Source: Smithella sp. PtaU1.Bin162
GTDB lineage: Bacteria > Desulfobacterota > Syntrophia > Syntrophales > Smithellaceae
DNA length: 64,000 bases
Assembly (NCBI GenBank): GCA_002068015.1
Contig: MVRV01000182.1
Span: 1 to 64,000 of the forward strand
Direction of reading: 5' to 3'
Shown here: positions 55,353-63,852 of the stretch, one piece after another
Position numbering within the stretch: position 1 is the stretch's first letter
Layout of the letters: every line of letters begins with the position of its first letter
Translations under genes and position numbers: made by a program
The notes under the pieces: generated by a model
The model's input: only the letters and a program-made list of their open reading frames with translations
What the model was told of the DNA's origin: nothing
Databases searched by the model: none

Positions 55353-55820
55353 ATGTCCAGAATCGAACTCGATGTCCCGGCGCCGGATTTTACGCTGACC
55401 GATTTTGAAGACAAGAGCGTATCTCTTTCCCAGTTTGCCGGTAGAAAAAATGTCCTGGTGGTTTTTAACCGCGGTTTTTTCTGACCATTCTGCCGCGCGC
55501 ACATGGCGCAGTTGCGCCGGGATTATGAGCAGTTTGTCAAGCTGGATACGGAAATCATAGTTGCCGGACCGGAGAAGGCCGAAGCTTTCCGGGACTACTG
55601 GGCAAAAGAAGATTTACCCTTCATCGGTTTGCCCGATCCGGAGCACCGGATTCTGAAATTGTATGGTCAGGAAGTCAAATTGTTTAAGCTGGGAAGACTT
55701 CCCGCGCAAGTTCTGATTGATAAATCCGGAAAGGTAAGGTTTGTTCACTACGGTCATTCCATGTCGGATATTCCGCCGAATAATGAAATTATTAATTTGA
55801 TTGAAACGCAATTATCGTGA
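55353..55820 (+). CDS. Peroxiredoxin-like selenoprotein (Sec at codon 44)
   Basis: Redoxin-fold protein, 155 residues if the in-frame TGA at 55482-55484 is read as selenocysteine. The N-terminus APDFTLTDFEDKSVSLSQF is the AhpC/TSA start; then VLVVFNRGFF-U-PFCRAHMAQL, where relatives have CPFC; then the rest of the fold (FIGLPDPEHRILKLYG, PAQVLIDKSGKVRFVHYG). U44 and C47 would be the active pair, probably reducing peroxides. AAGAAGG (55337-55343) is the likely ribosome site for the ATG at 55353. The same frame is open on both sides of the TGA over the full family length, which argues against a chance stop. A SECIS-like hairpin follows. Confidence 0.87.
55505..55518 (+). promoter_or_regulatory. 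SECIS-like hairpin of the Prx-like gene
   Basis: GGCGC (55505-55509) / GCGCC (55514-55518) around loop AGTT; the loop begins 26 bases after the UGA, with G as its second base. Stem length and distance suit a bacterial SECIS, although the loop is small. Confidence 0.5.
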
Positions 55821-55868
55821 GGAATATCGAGGCCGTCAATAGTCATGGTTTTATGCCATCAAGAATTT

Positions 55869-55898
55869 CTGGATTCCCCGATCAAGTCGGAGAATGAC
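55869..55898. repeat. Short palindromic repeat, GTCATT-type, copy 3 (reverse)
   Basis: CTGGATTCCCCG, loop, CGGAGAATGAC: the same element as copies 1 and 2 in opposite orientation, between the Prx-like and glyoxalase genes. Confidence 0.65.
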
Positions 55899-55928
55899 AA
55901 CAGGGAACATAAGTAAGGAGGCAAGGAT

Positions 55929-56300
55929 ATGCAATTTACTTTCGCCCATAATAATTTCAATGTGCTTGATCTGGAGAAAAGTCTGGCCTTCTATAAGGAA
56001 GCTCTGAATCTTACGGAAATGCGGCGCTATGAGCCGCCGGATAAAAGTTTCATCCTTGTCTATCTTGGTGACGGCAAAATGCCGCATCAGTTGGAACTCA
56101 CCTGGCTGAAAGACAGAAAAGAGCATTACAATCTGGGTGACAACGAATTTCACTTGGCTTTCAAAGTGGATGATTTTGCCGCCGCTCATGCCCGGCATGA
56201 AAAAATGGGTTGCATCTGCTTTGAAAACAAAGCGATGGGAATCTACTTTATCCATGATCCGGACGATTACTGGATCGAGATCATCCCGCAGAAGAGATAA
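55929..56300 (+). CDS. gloA: VOC-family protein, glyoxalase I-like
   Basis: A 123-residue single-domain vicinal oxygen chelate protein. It begins with FAHNNFNVLDLEKSLAFYKEALNL (first metal His near residue 7), has HQLELTW with a metal-ligand Glu near 57, EFHLAFKVDDF, and ends with FIHDPDDYWIEIIPQ with the second Glu. All four usual metal ligands look present, so it may act on methylglyoxal-type adducts. AAGGAGG (55916-55922) is a strong ribosome site. The lactoylglutathione lyase call is by motif only, and other VOC functions are possible. Confidence 0.8.
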   Translation: MQFTFAHNNFNVLDLEKSLAFYKEALNLTEMRRYEPPDKSFILVYLGDGKMPHQLELTWLKDRKEHYNLGDNEFHLAFKVDDFAAAHARHEKMGCICFENKAMGIYFIHDPDDYWIEIIPQKR

Positions 56301-56316
56301 CCGGTGAAATAAAAGT

Positions 56317-56463
56317 ATGGTCGATTTTAGAATATTTTCCGATTATGGCTGAATCTTCTGTCATATCGGCAACCCGGATGGGATTGCCTCCGTTGTCGGT
56401 AAAAGCGGCCTTGATAAAAAGAAAACGAGGGAAGCCGTTATGGGTAGCCGACTATTTGATTAG
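56317..56463 (+). pseudogene. Internally deleted copy of the Sec-DsbA/FrnE-like gene
   Basis: From an ATG at 56317 the frame reads VDFRIFSDYG-U-IFCHIG with TGA at codon 12 (56350-56352), then jumps to NPDGIASVVGKSGLDKKKTREAV, which aligns with NPDVIAAVAVKSGLDEKETLCAV in the intact gene at 52799. About 104 codons are missing, in frame, and a TAG at 56461-56463 ends it. A hairpin with arms GGCAACCC and GGG-A-TTGCC (56368-56388) follows the UGA. The missing middle and lost C-terminus make it almost surely non-functional. Its end overlaps the stop of the facing permease gene. Confidence 0.75.
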
Positions 56464-57248
56464 TTTACCATTCTTTTACGCAGTCTTCTTACCGCGAAGA
56501 ATCCGATAATAACGATGAACACGACCATATAAAATAAGTCCCACAGGTGAATCATTTGGTAATGGTTCACACAGACGGCTCGTACAATGCGCACGGAATG
56601 GGTCAGCGGTAAAATTTCGACCAGTGGTTGAATATAATCGGGCAGATTGCTTATGGGAAATACTACTCCCGAAAAAAAGAACATCGGTGATATGAAACCG
56701 GTAAAATAGAAATTGAGCTGATTGATCGTCCGCACAAATGAAGTTATCAATAACGAGAGCGCTGCAAACATCATACCGGTCAGAAATCCAACCAGCGGAG
56801 CAAGCAGGCTGTAGGGAAGATGGATCACACCAAAGGAAGTCAGGATGCAAAGAACGGCAAAAGAGAAAAATAATCCTTTTGTTCCCGCCCAGATGATCTC
56901 ACCGACAATCAGGTCATTGGCAGTCAGTGGTGCCGCCAGCATCCCGTCATACACCTTATCGAATTGCAGCCGGATTAATGTGCCGTAGCTGCATTCGAAC
57001 GCTGCTGTGAACATCGCCGCTGTTACTAATAATCCGGTTCCCAGAAATTCTAAATAACCAAGCCCCTCCATTGATTGTGTTATGTAGGTGCCCAAACCGA
57101 GTCCGATACCCGCCAGAAATAAAAGGGGTTCCAAAAATGGCGGCAATCCGTTGCTGAAGATGTTTTTCGTATAAACCCGTGTGTGCCGGTACCATACGCT
57201 GAACAGACGCCAGTATAGAGGAGGAGCTATCATATCATTGGGTTTCAT
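56460..57248 (-). CDS. ABC-2 exporter permease, NodJ-like
   Basis: A 262-residue membrane protein with about six helices; motifs of the NodJ/ABC-2 group include FLEPLLFLAGIGLGLGTYI, FECSYGTLIRLQFDKVYDGMLAAPLT (in parts), FYFTGFISPMFFFSGVVFPI and LPLTHSVRIVRA. The start overlaps the end of the ATPase gene by 14 bases. The pair exports an unknown molecule; NodIJ exports lipo-oligosaccharides in rhizobia, but relatives are widespread. Confidence 0.87.
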   Translation of the reverse strand: MKPNDMIAPPLYWRLFSVWYRHTRVYTKNIFSNGLPPFLEPLLFLAGIGLGLGTYITQSMEGLGYLEFLGTGLLVTAAMFTAAFECSYGTLIRLQFDKVYDGMLAAPLTANDLIVGEIIWAGTKGLFFSFAVLCILTSFGVIHLPYSLLAPLVGFLTGMMFAALSLLITSFVRTINQLNFYFTGFISPMFFFSGVVFPISNLPDYIQPLVEILPLTHSVRIVRAVCVNHYQMIHLWDLFYMVVFIVIIGFFAVRRLRKRMVN

Positions 57249-58167
57249 TGAGTCCCCGCCCTGTCGTCTTCAGAAAGACGTCTTCCAGGTTAGTTTGCCG
57301 CAGATAATAATTTTCGCCGGCCATAGAACCGGCCAGCGTTCTCAGATATTCGAAGTCATTGGAAAACAGCCGCAGCACATGCTGCGACCGGTCAATCCGC
57401 ACGTGCTTTTGCAGGGCGCCATTAAACAGGTCTTGCATCGCATCGGCATCCAACAATTCCAGTACATATTTCTCGATATTCTTCGACAATAGTTCTCTCG
57501 GCGGTCCTTCCAGTATCCGCTGACCATTGTGCATTATCATCACTGTATCGCATATCTGAAAGGCCTCTTCCATGTAATGCGTCGTCAATAGTATTGTAGT
57601 TCCTTCTTTTTTCAAAAGCCGCAGTCTATCCCATATCAGATGCCTTACCTGCGGATCGAGTCCGGTTGTCGGTTCATCGAGTATCAGCAGACGCGGATTA
57701 TTCAGCAGCGCTCTGGCTATTACCAGCCTGCGCTTCATTCCACCGGAGAGCTCCGTTATCCGTGAATTTGCCTTTTCGGAGAGTTCCAGAAAATCCAGCA
57801 GATAAGAAATCCGTTTTTTCGCAACCTTGGCTTCGATGTCGTAGAATTTTGAATAGATCATCAGGTTTTGGATAACATTCAACTCATCGTCGAGATTATT
57901 ATCCTGCGGTACGACGCCTGCGAGGTATTTAATCTTTAGCTCTTCATGCTTCGGGTCATAGCCGAAGATACTCATCCGGCTTTCCGGTTCTTTATCTCTG
58001 GTGCATTTGCCGTAGATGATATTCATCATCGTTGATTTGCCCGCCCCATTAGGTCCGAGAAAACCAAAACATGTTTGTGCCTCAACCTCAAAACTAAGGT
58101 TGTTCAATGCCAGTATTTTAGGGAACTTCTTGCTTACGTTTTTTACAATAATTATCTTTTCCGCCAT
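57235..58167 (-). CDS. ABC exporter ATPase, NodI-like
   Basis: A 310-residue ATPase from the ATG complementary to 58165-58167. An open frame reaches back to 58281, but that extension has no ATPase character and overlaps the promoter of the efflux operon, so the inner ATG is preferred. Walker A GPNGAGKSTM near 41, Q-loop region GVVPQDNNLDDELNV (NodI-like), signature LSGGMKRRLVIARALL, Walker B LILDEPTTGLDPQ, TTHYMEEAFQ. Operon with the following permease. Confidence 0.9.
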   Translation of the reverse strand: MAEKIIIVKNVSKKFPKILALNNLSFEVEAQTCFGFLGPNGAGKSTMMNIIYGKCTRDKEPESRMSIFGYDPKHEELKIKYLAGVVPQDNNLDDELNVIQNLMIYSKFYDIEAKVAKKRISYLLDFLELSEKANSRITELSGGMKRRLVIARALLNNPRLLILDEPTTGLDPQVRHLIWDRLRLLKKEGTTILLTTHYMEEAFQICDTVMIMHNGQRILEGPPRELLSKNIEKYVLELLDADAMQDLFNGALQKHVRIDRSQHVLRLFSNDFEYLRTLAGSMAGENYYLRQTNLEDVFLKTTGRGLNETQ

Positions 58168-58264
58168 ACCGAAAGCATTTAGCAACTTTTTGCATGTTTT
58201 ACTAGTGTTAATGCCGATAGTTACGGTTAGTAGGAAGAAATCATTATCTGGTTTTTGTTTTCTG

Positions 58265-58293
58265 TTGACACGTCTTGCCAATAAAAATATACT
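58265..58293 (+). promoter_or_regulatory. Sigma-70 promoter of the efflux operon
   Basis: TTGACA (58265-58270), 17-base spacer, TATACT (58288-58293), about 40 bases before the tolC-like gene. Confidence 0.75.
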
Positions 58294-58338
58294 CTTGCCG
58301 CAGTTTCTGAATAAAATAAGCAGGATTGCCAGGCCCGG

Positions 58339-59634
58339 ATGAAAAAAATCTTTTTTCTGACATTTTCTTTTATAATTCTTTCCTCAGGTTATGTTTTCCC
58401 GCAGGATGCGGTTATCCGGGAAGGGGAAAATCTTTCCCTGGACCGCTGCGTGGAAATTGCCCTTAAGTATCATCCCGACCGGCTTTATTACAATTTCAGT
58501 GCCAGTGCCAAAGAAGCGCTTTGGGAGCAGGCCAAAAAAGAATACTATCCCCGGGTTGATCTCTCCTCCACCGGATATACACGCTATAACAAGATCTATA
58601 AAAATGATGACGATGTCTATACGACCATTACGCCTAACCGGAACAGTTATGCCGCGGGGGTGACTCTTACGCAAAAGATTTATGACTTCGGCAAAAGAGA
58701 GGCGACAGTGGCGACGAGCCGCTATTATTATGAATCGGCTCTTGCGGATATTGACGACAATACCCGAACGGTAATTAACGCTGTCCGGGAAGCCTACTAT
58801 GAACTCTTGCGGACCAAGCGGGAAAGGGCGGTTAATGAGGAAAAGGTGGAAAAATATCGGCTCCACAGTGAAAAGGCGCGCCTTTTTTATCAGGCCGGGA
58901 CGAAATCGCGCTATGATGTGACCAAGGCGGAAGTTGATTTGAGCAATGCCAAACTGGATCTGCTGCAATCGGAAAATGATCTCCAGCTCGCCGTGGTTTC
59001 TTTAAATAACGCCATGGGCATTTTTGAAGCTCCGGTTTATGACCTTGTAGATAATCTGGAATACCGGAAGGCCGGGATCAATCTGGAGGAAGCACTCACT
59101 CAGGCCTATGAGCGGCGTCCGGATCTGCGGTCGCTTACGCAGCAATTGGAGGCGGCCAGGCAGGCACTCGAGGCGGCCAGGCGCGAATATTACCCCAGCA
59201 TTAACGGAACGGCGGGCTATACTACCGACGGGAGTGAATATCCTTTATCTTCCGGCTGGAATGTCGGCATCAACCTCTCGCTAAATCTGTTTGAAGGTTT
59301 TGCGACAAAAAACAAGGTCGCGGAAAAAAATGCGGAGATCAAAAAAATTCAGGCCAAAATTGAAGCGCAGAAACTGCAGATAAATATGGAAGTCCGTAAA
59401 GCCTGGCTGAATATGGCCAAAGCCTCGCAAAGCATTACCGATACCGAACTGCAGGTGCGGCAGGCGACGGAAAATCTGGAACTGGCCAATCTGAAATATG
59501 AAGCAGGGCTGAACACCCCGCTCGAAGTAACGGATGCCACTGTTTCCTATGGCGATGCGAAATTAAAGCACATTAAATCTCTCTACGAGTATAAAAAGGG
59601 AGAAGCGAATTTGGAAAAGGCGATAGGACGATAA
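58339..59634 (+). CDS. TolC-family outer-membrane efflux protein
   Basis: A 431-residue protein with an N-terminal signal peptide and two outer-membrane efflux repeats of the TolC type (about 40-215 and 235-425; SLDRCVEIALKYHPDRLYYN, TLTQKIYDFGKREA, GINLSLNLFEGFATKNKV, LEVTDATVSYGDAKL). Long helical stretches match the periplasmic tunnel. First of three genes for a tripartite pump; the adaptor starts three bases after its stop. Confidence 0.92.
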   Translation: MKKIFFLTFSFIILSSGYVFPQDAVIREGENLSLDRCVEIALKYHPDRLYYNFSASAKEALWEQAKKEYYPRVDLSSTGYTRYNKIYKNDDDVYTTITPNRNSYAAGVTLTQKIYDFGKREATVATSRYYYESALADIDDNTRTVINAVREAYYELLRTKRERAVNEEKVEKYRLHSEKARLFYQAGTKSRYDVTKAEVDLSNAKLDLLQSENDLQLAVVSLNNAMGIFEAPVYDLVDNLEYRKAGINLEEALTQAYERRPDLRSLTQQLEAARQALEAARREYYPSINGTAGYTTDGSEYPLSSGWNVGINLSLNLFEGFATKNKVAEKNAEIKKIQAKIEAQKLQINMEVRKAWLNMAKASQSITDTELQVRQATENLELANLKYEAGLNTPLEVTDATVSYGDAKLKHIKSLYEYKKGEANLEKAIGR

Positions 59635-59637
59635 CAA

Positions 59638-60753
59638 ATGAAAGAATCGCGATTATTACACTTCAGTAGTGCAGTTTTAATATTCCTGCTTTGTTTAGCC
59701 TGCGGGAAAGGGGAACAGGCGCAGACTGGTTATCCGGAAGTAGCGGTCCATATGGCGCAGGCGGTTAAAAAGGATGTGCCGGTCGAAATAACGACAGTGG
59801 GCACCGTGGAAGCTTACCGTTCGATTACCGTTGCTCCCCTGGTTACCGGCCAGATTCAGGATATTTCTTTCCGGGAGGGTCAGGATGTGAAAAAGGGCGA
59901 CCTCCTTTTCACCATCGATCCTTCATCCTTTAGAGAAGAATTGCGCAAAGCCGAGGCCACACTTGCCAAAGAGCAGGCGCAGCTTAAAAACTATGAGGCC
60001 GAAGCCGCCCGGTATGACTTTCTCATGGAAAAAGGTGCGGTATCCAAATCGGAATATGATAAAAACAAAACCAGTGCGGCCGTTCAGGAGGCGTTTGTAG
60101 CCAGCTGCAAGGCGGCGGTGGAAGATGCCAAACTCAAACTGACCTATTGTTCCGTCCGGGCACCGATCGACGGACGGGCCGGTGCCTATCAGGTTAATAA
60201 AGGCACTGTTGTCACCGCCAATTCCACAAGCCTTGTTTCTCTCAATCAAATGGTTCCCGTTTACGTAAAATTTACCGTACCGGAAAAATGGTTTCCGGAA
60301 ATAAAGAAATACAACGCCACGGGGTCTCTGGCCGTTAAAGCAAGTCTTTCCGGCTATAGTGAAGGTGAAAAAGACGGAAAACTGGAGTTTATCGATAACA
60401 CGGTTGATCCGGAAACGGGTGTTATCAAGCTAAAAGCGCTTTTTCCCAATGCGGACCGATTTCTGTGGCCGGGACAGTTCGTAAATGTCAGCCTGTGGTT
60501 GACAATCGAGCAGGGTGCCGTCGTAGTGCCTGCTGCCGCAGTACAATTAGCGCAGGACAGCAAATATGTTTTCGTTGTCGGGGCGGATAAGACGGTCCGC
60601 AGAAGTCCGGTTGTTGTGGACAGGCTTTACGGCAAGGAAGCGGTTATCGCGGGCGGTGTCAAAGCCGGTGATCTCGTTGTAACCGACGGCCACTTCAAAT
60701 TGCGGGAAGGCTTTAAAGTGGTGGCGGCGCAGGATAGTAAAAAATCCAGATAA
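59638..60753 (+). CDS. RND efflux periplasmic adaptor (membrane fusion protein)
   Basis: A 371-residue adaptor with a lipoprotein signal (CLACGKG, Cys near residue 22), a lipoyl-like region (GTVEAYRSITVAPLVTGQI, FREGQDVKKGDLLFTIDP), a helical hairpin (about 95-150), the second lipoyl half (YCSVRAPIDGRAGAYQVNKG) and beta-barrel and membrane-proximal domains. Resembles the AcrA/MdtA group. It joins the TolC-like channel to the RND pump; substrates unknown. Confidence 0.93.
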   Translation: MKESRLLHFSSAVLIFLLCLACGKGEQAQTGYPEVAVHMAQAVKKDVPVEITTVGTVEAYRSITVAPLVTGQIQDISFREGQDVKKGDLLFTIDPSSFREELRKAEATLAKEQAQLKNYEAEAARYDFLMEKGAVSKSEYDKNKTSAAVQEAFVASCKAAVEDAKLKLTYCSVRAPIDGRAGAYQVNKGTVVTANSTSLVSLNQMVPVYVKFTVPEKWFPEIKKYNATGSLAVKASLSGYSEGEKDGKLEFIDNTVDPETGVIKLKALFPNADRFLWPGQFVNVSLWLTIEQGAVVVPAAAVQLAQDSKYVFVVGADKTVRRSPVVVDRLYGKEAVIAGGVKAGDLVVTDGHFKLREGFKVVAAQDSKKSR

Positions 60754-60771
60754 CAGAACAGGAAAAACACT

Positions 60772-63700
60772 TTGAACTTGTCGGAAGCATGGATACGCAG
60801 GCCGGTTATGACCATTCTGGTCATGGTGAGCGTTTTATTTTTCGGTATTTTCAGCTATCGCAGCCTGCCGATCAATAATCTGCCCAACGTTGATTATCCG
60901 ACGATACAGGTGACGGCAAACGTACCGGGCGCGAGCCCCGAAACTATGGCTTCAGTCGTCGCCACGCCGCTCGAAAAAGAATTTACTAAAATCGCCGGTT
61001 TGGAATCAATGTCTTCCCAAAACACGCTGGGGCAGACCACCATCACCCTGCAATTTTCTCTGGAAAAAAATATTGATGCCGCGGCGCAGGATGTTAATAC
61101 GGCAATTTCCGCCTCCCGCGGGCTCCTGCCGGACAGCACAACCATGCCCAATCCGCCCACCTACAAGAAAACTAATCCCGCCGATCAGCCGATCATGTAT
61201 TTTATTATGACTTCCGAGAGCATGCCCATGTCGGAAGTTCAGGATTATGCCGAATCTTTTGTGACGGGATATCTTTCCACGATCGACGGTGTTGCGGAAG
61301 TCAAAGTTATGGGGTCGCAGAAAAAGGCCTTCCGCATCAAGATCGATCCCGACGCCATGGCGGCCAAAGGCATCGGTTTAAATGAAGTCGCCGATGCCGT
61401 TAAACTCAATAATGTCAATATGCCGGGCGGATCGCTCGACGGTGACTACCAGAATGTCACACTCGATTCCGGAGGCCAGCTGACATCGGCTGCCGCATAC
61501 AACAAACTGGTCATCACAAGGAAAAACGGGAACCCCGTCCGCATCGAAGATATCGGCCGCGCCGTTGACGGCGTGGATTATGAAAAGGCCAAACTCTGGT
61601 TTTTGACCAGAGACAAGCAGTATACGGCGATTGTGCTGGCCATTTCCAAACAACCCGGCTCCAACACGGTGCGGATCGCCGAGGATATTCGCAAAGCCGT
61701 GCCGCGGCTTACCGCTATGATGCCCAAGGCGATCGAAATCTTTCTGCTTTACGACCAGTCCGTCTATATTAATGAGTCCATCGAAGATGTTCAGTTTACG
61801 CTGCTTTTGACGATCGGACTCGTTATTCTGGTTATCTTTCTTTTTATCCGCTCCTGGAAGCCGACGATCATCCCGGGTATTGCCGTGCCGCTTTCCATTA
61901 TCGCCACTTTTGCCGTAATGTATAAGCTGGGTTACAGCCTCAACAACCTCTCGCTGATGGCACTTACGCTATCAGTCGGTTTTGTCGTGGACGATGCCGT
62001 CGTCATGATGGAGAATATTATCCGGCGCATGGAAATGGGCGAATCGGCGATGGAGGCATCGCTCATCGGTTCCAAGGAGATCGGCTTTACGATTCTTTCC
62101 ATGACACTTTCGCTGATTGTGGTTTTTATTCCGATTCTTTTCATGGGCGGAATTATCGGACGCCTGTTCCGCGAATTTGCCGTGAGTATTGGTGTGGCGA
62201 TCCTGGTTTCCGGTATCATTTCGCTTACCCTGACGCCCATGCTGTGCAGCCGGATGCTCCAAGGAGTTACCGAAAAAAAGAAGGGGCGTTTTTATGAATT
62301 TTCGGAACGCATATTCGAAGGCATGCTGGATTTCTACAGCCGGAGCCTGAAATGGGTGCTGGTGCATCGCCGCTGGGCTCTCCTCTTCACTCTGGTAACG
62401 ATAGCCGCTTCGGTTTTTCTCTTTATGATGGTTAAAAAAGGATTTATTCCCTCGCAGGATCAGGATTATTTCCTGGTGGCAAGCCAGGCCGATGACAGGG
62501 TTTCCTTCGATTACATGGTGGCGCATCAGGAAATCATCAACGGCATGCTGCGCAAAGAGCCTGATACCAAGGCGGTATTTGCCTATGTCGGCGGCGGAAG
62601 CAACAACAGCGGATTTGCTCTCATTACGCTCAACGAAGGGAGTAAGCGCAAGGAGTCGGTAGATCAGATCATCAACAGGATTCGTCCGGAAATTAATTCC
62701 GTTCCGGGAGTTATGGCGTTTCCCTTCAACCCGCCGCCCATCAGTGTGGGGGGAAGGCACACCAATGCCGCCTGGCAGTTTACTCTGCAAACGAATAACC
62801 TGAGTGAACTGTATACTTATGCCGAACGGATGAAAGACAAGATGGCCGCCCTGCCGGGGCTGGCCGATGTGCAATCCGATGTGCAGGTCAAGAGTCCCAG
62901 AATCCAGATTGAAGTAGACAGGGAAAAAGCGGCCGCACTGGGATTGAACTTCAGCAAAATTCAGGAAATGCTTTTTTCCGCCTTCGGTTCGCGGTCGGTA
63001 TCCACAATTTACTCGACCAGCAATGAATATTACGTTTATCTGGAACTGGCCGAGGAGTTTCGCCGTGATCCGTCGGCTCTTGCCAAGTTGTACATCAAAT
63101 CCGATAAGGGCAAGTTGGTTCCGCTTTCCACCATCGCCCGGATCGAAGAAAAAGTTGTCCCTTTATCGGTGAATCATTCCGGGCAGCTTCCTTCCGCCAC
63201 CATCTCATTTAATCTCCGCGAAGGGTATCCGATTGATAAGGCAATGGAGGCGATAAACGGTCTGGCGCGCACGGAATTGCCGGCCAATATAACCGGCCAG
63301 TTTGAAGGTGCAGGTGCGGCCTTCAGCCAGTCCTTCGGCAATCTCGGCTTTCTGCTCCTGGTAACCGTTTTTATCATTTATGTTGTTTTGGGCATTCTTT
63401 ATGAAAGCTTCATTCACCCCGTCACGATTCTTTCGGCTCTGCCGCTTGCAGGATTCGGGGCGATTCTTTCACTGCTTGTCTTTAACCTGGAACTCGATAT
63501 TTATGCCTTTGTCGGAATCATCATGCTGGTGGGATTGGTCAAGAAAAACGGTATTATGATGGTTGATTTTGCTCTCGAAGCGGAGAAAAAAGAAAATCTC
63601 GATGCGGAAGCATCAATATACCAGGCCTGTATTATCCGCTTCCGCCCGATTATGATGACGACAATGGCGGCGCTTTTGGGTGCGCTGCCTATCGCCATCG

Positions 63701-63852
63701 GCTTCGGTGCGGGTGGATCTTCCCGTCAGCCGCTGGGGGTGGCGGTGGTCGGCGGACTGCTTTTTTCGCAAATGCTCACCTTATATGTAACTCCTGTTTT
63801 CTACATCTATCTGGATAAACTGAACCGCCGGAGACGCAAGTCCGGCCGGTAA
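60772..63852 (+). CDS. RND efflux transporter, AcrB/MdtB-like
   Basis: A 1026-residue inner-membrane proton-driven pump with the twelve-helix RND plan. It starts with LSEAWIRRPVMTILVMV (TTG start at 60772), and has the proton-relay pair DD in GFVVDDAVVMMENI near residue 403 and the Lys in GLVKKNGIMMVDFA near 925. Large periplasmic loops and the FIPSQDQDYFLV segment are typical of the HAE1 multidrug group. It ends the three-gene operon; the last 148 bases of the window hold no gene I can support. Confidence 0.95.
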   Translation: MNLSEAWIRRPVMTILVMVSVLFFGIFSYRSLPINNLPNVDYPTIQVTANVPGASPETMASVVATPLEKEFTKIAGLESMSSQNTLGQTTITLQFSLEKNIDAAAQDVNTAISASRGLLPDSTTMPNPPTYKKTNPADQPIMYFIMTSESMPMSEVQDYAESFVTGYLSTIDGVAEVKVMGSQKKAFRIKIDPDAMAAKGIGLNEVADAVKLNNVNMPGGSLDGDYQNVTLDSGGQLTSAAAYNKLVITRKNGNPVRIEDIGRAVDGVDYEKAKLWFLTRDKQYTAIVLAISKQPGSNTVRIAEDIRKAVPRLTAMMPKAIEIFLLYDQSVYINESIEDVQFTLLLTIGLVILVIFLFIRSWKPTIIPGIAVPLSIIATFAVMYKLGYSLNNLSLMALTLSVGFVVDDAVVMMENIIRRMEMGESAMEASLIGSKEIGFTILSMTLSLIVVFIPILFMGGIIGRLFREFAVSIGVAILVSGIISLTLTPMLCSRMLQGVTEKKKGRFYEFSERIFEGMLDFYSRSLKWVLVHRRWALLFTLVTIAASVFLFMMVKKGFIPSQDQDYFLVASQADDRVSFDYMVAHQEIINGMLRKEPDTKAVFAYVGGGSNNSGFALITLNEGSKRKESVDQIINRIRPEINSVPGVMAFPFNPPPISVGGRHTNAAWQFTLQTNNLSELYTYAERMKDKMAALPGLADVQSDVQVKSPRIQIEVDREKAAALGLNFSKIQEMLFSAFGSRSVSTIYSTSNEYYVYLELAEEFRRDPSALAKLYIKSDKGKLVPLSTIARIEEKVVPLSVNHSGQLPSATISFNLREGYPIDKAMEAINGLARTELPANITGQFEGAGAAFSQSFGNLGFLLLVTVFIIYVVLGILYESFIHPVTILSALPLAGFGAILSLLVFNLELDIYAFVGIIMLVGLVKKNGIMMVDFALEAEKKENLDAEASIYQACIIRFRPIMMTTMAALLGALPIAIGFGAGGSSRQPLGVAVVGGLLFSQMLTLYVTPVFYIYLDKLNRRRRKSGR

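Noticed and set aside
55211-55408. 65-codon Lys/Arg-rich frame with a fair ribosome site
   Set aside because: It runs into the Prx-like gene in another frame, shows no recognisable family, and lies in repeat-rich DNA.
52799-55820. Use of a different genetic code with TGA as Trp
   Set aside because: Several well-defined genes here end in TGA (for example tolR and the DsbA-like gene), and family alignments call for Cys/Sec, not Trp, at both sites.
58168-58281. N-terminal extension of the NodI-like ATPase
   Set aside because: The extra 38 residues do not resemble the ABC start, and they cover the promoter of the divergent efflux operon.
61972-62874. 300-codon open frame opposite the RND pump gene
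   Set aside because: It is antisense to a strongly conserved gene, His/Lys-rich without domains, and is a codon-bias shadow.
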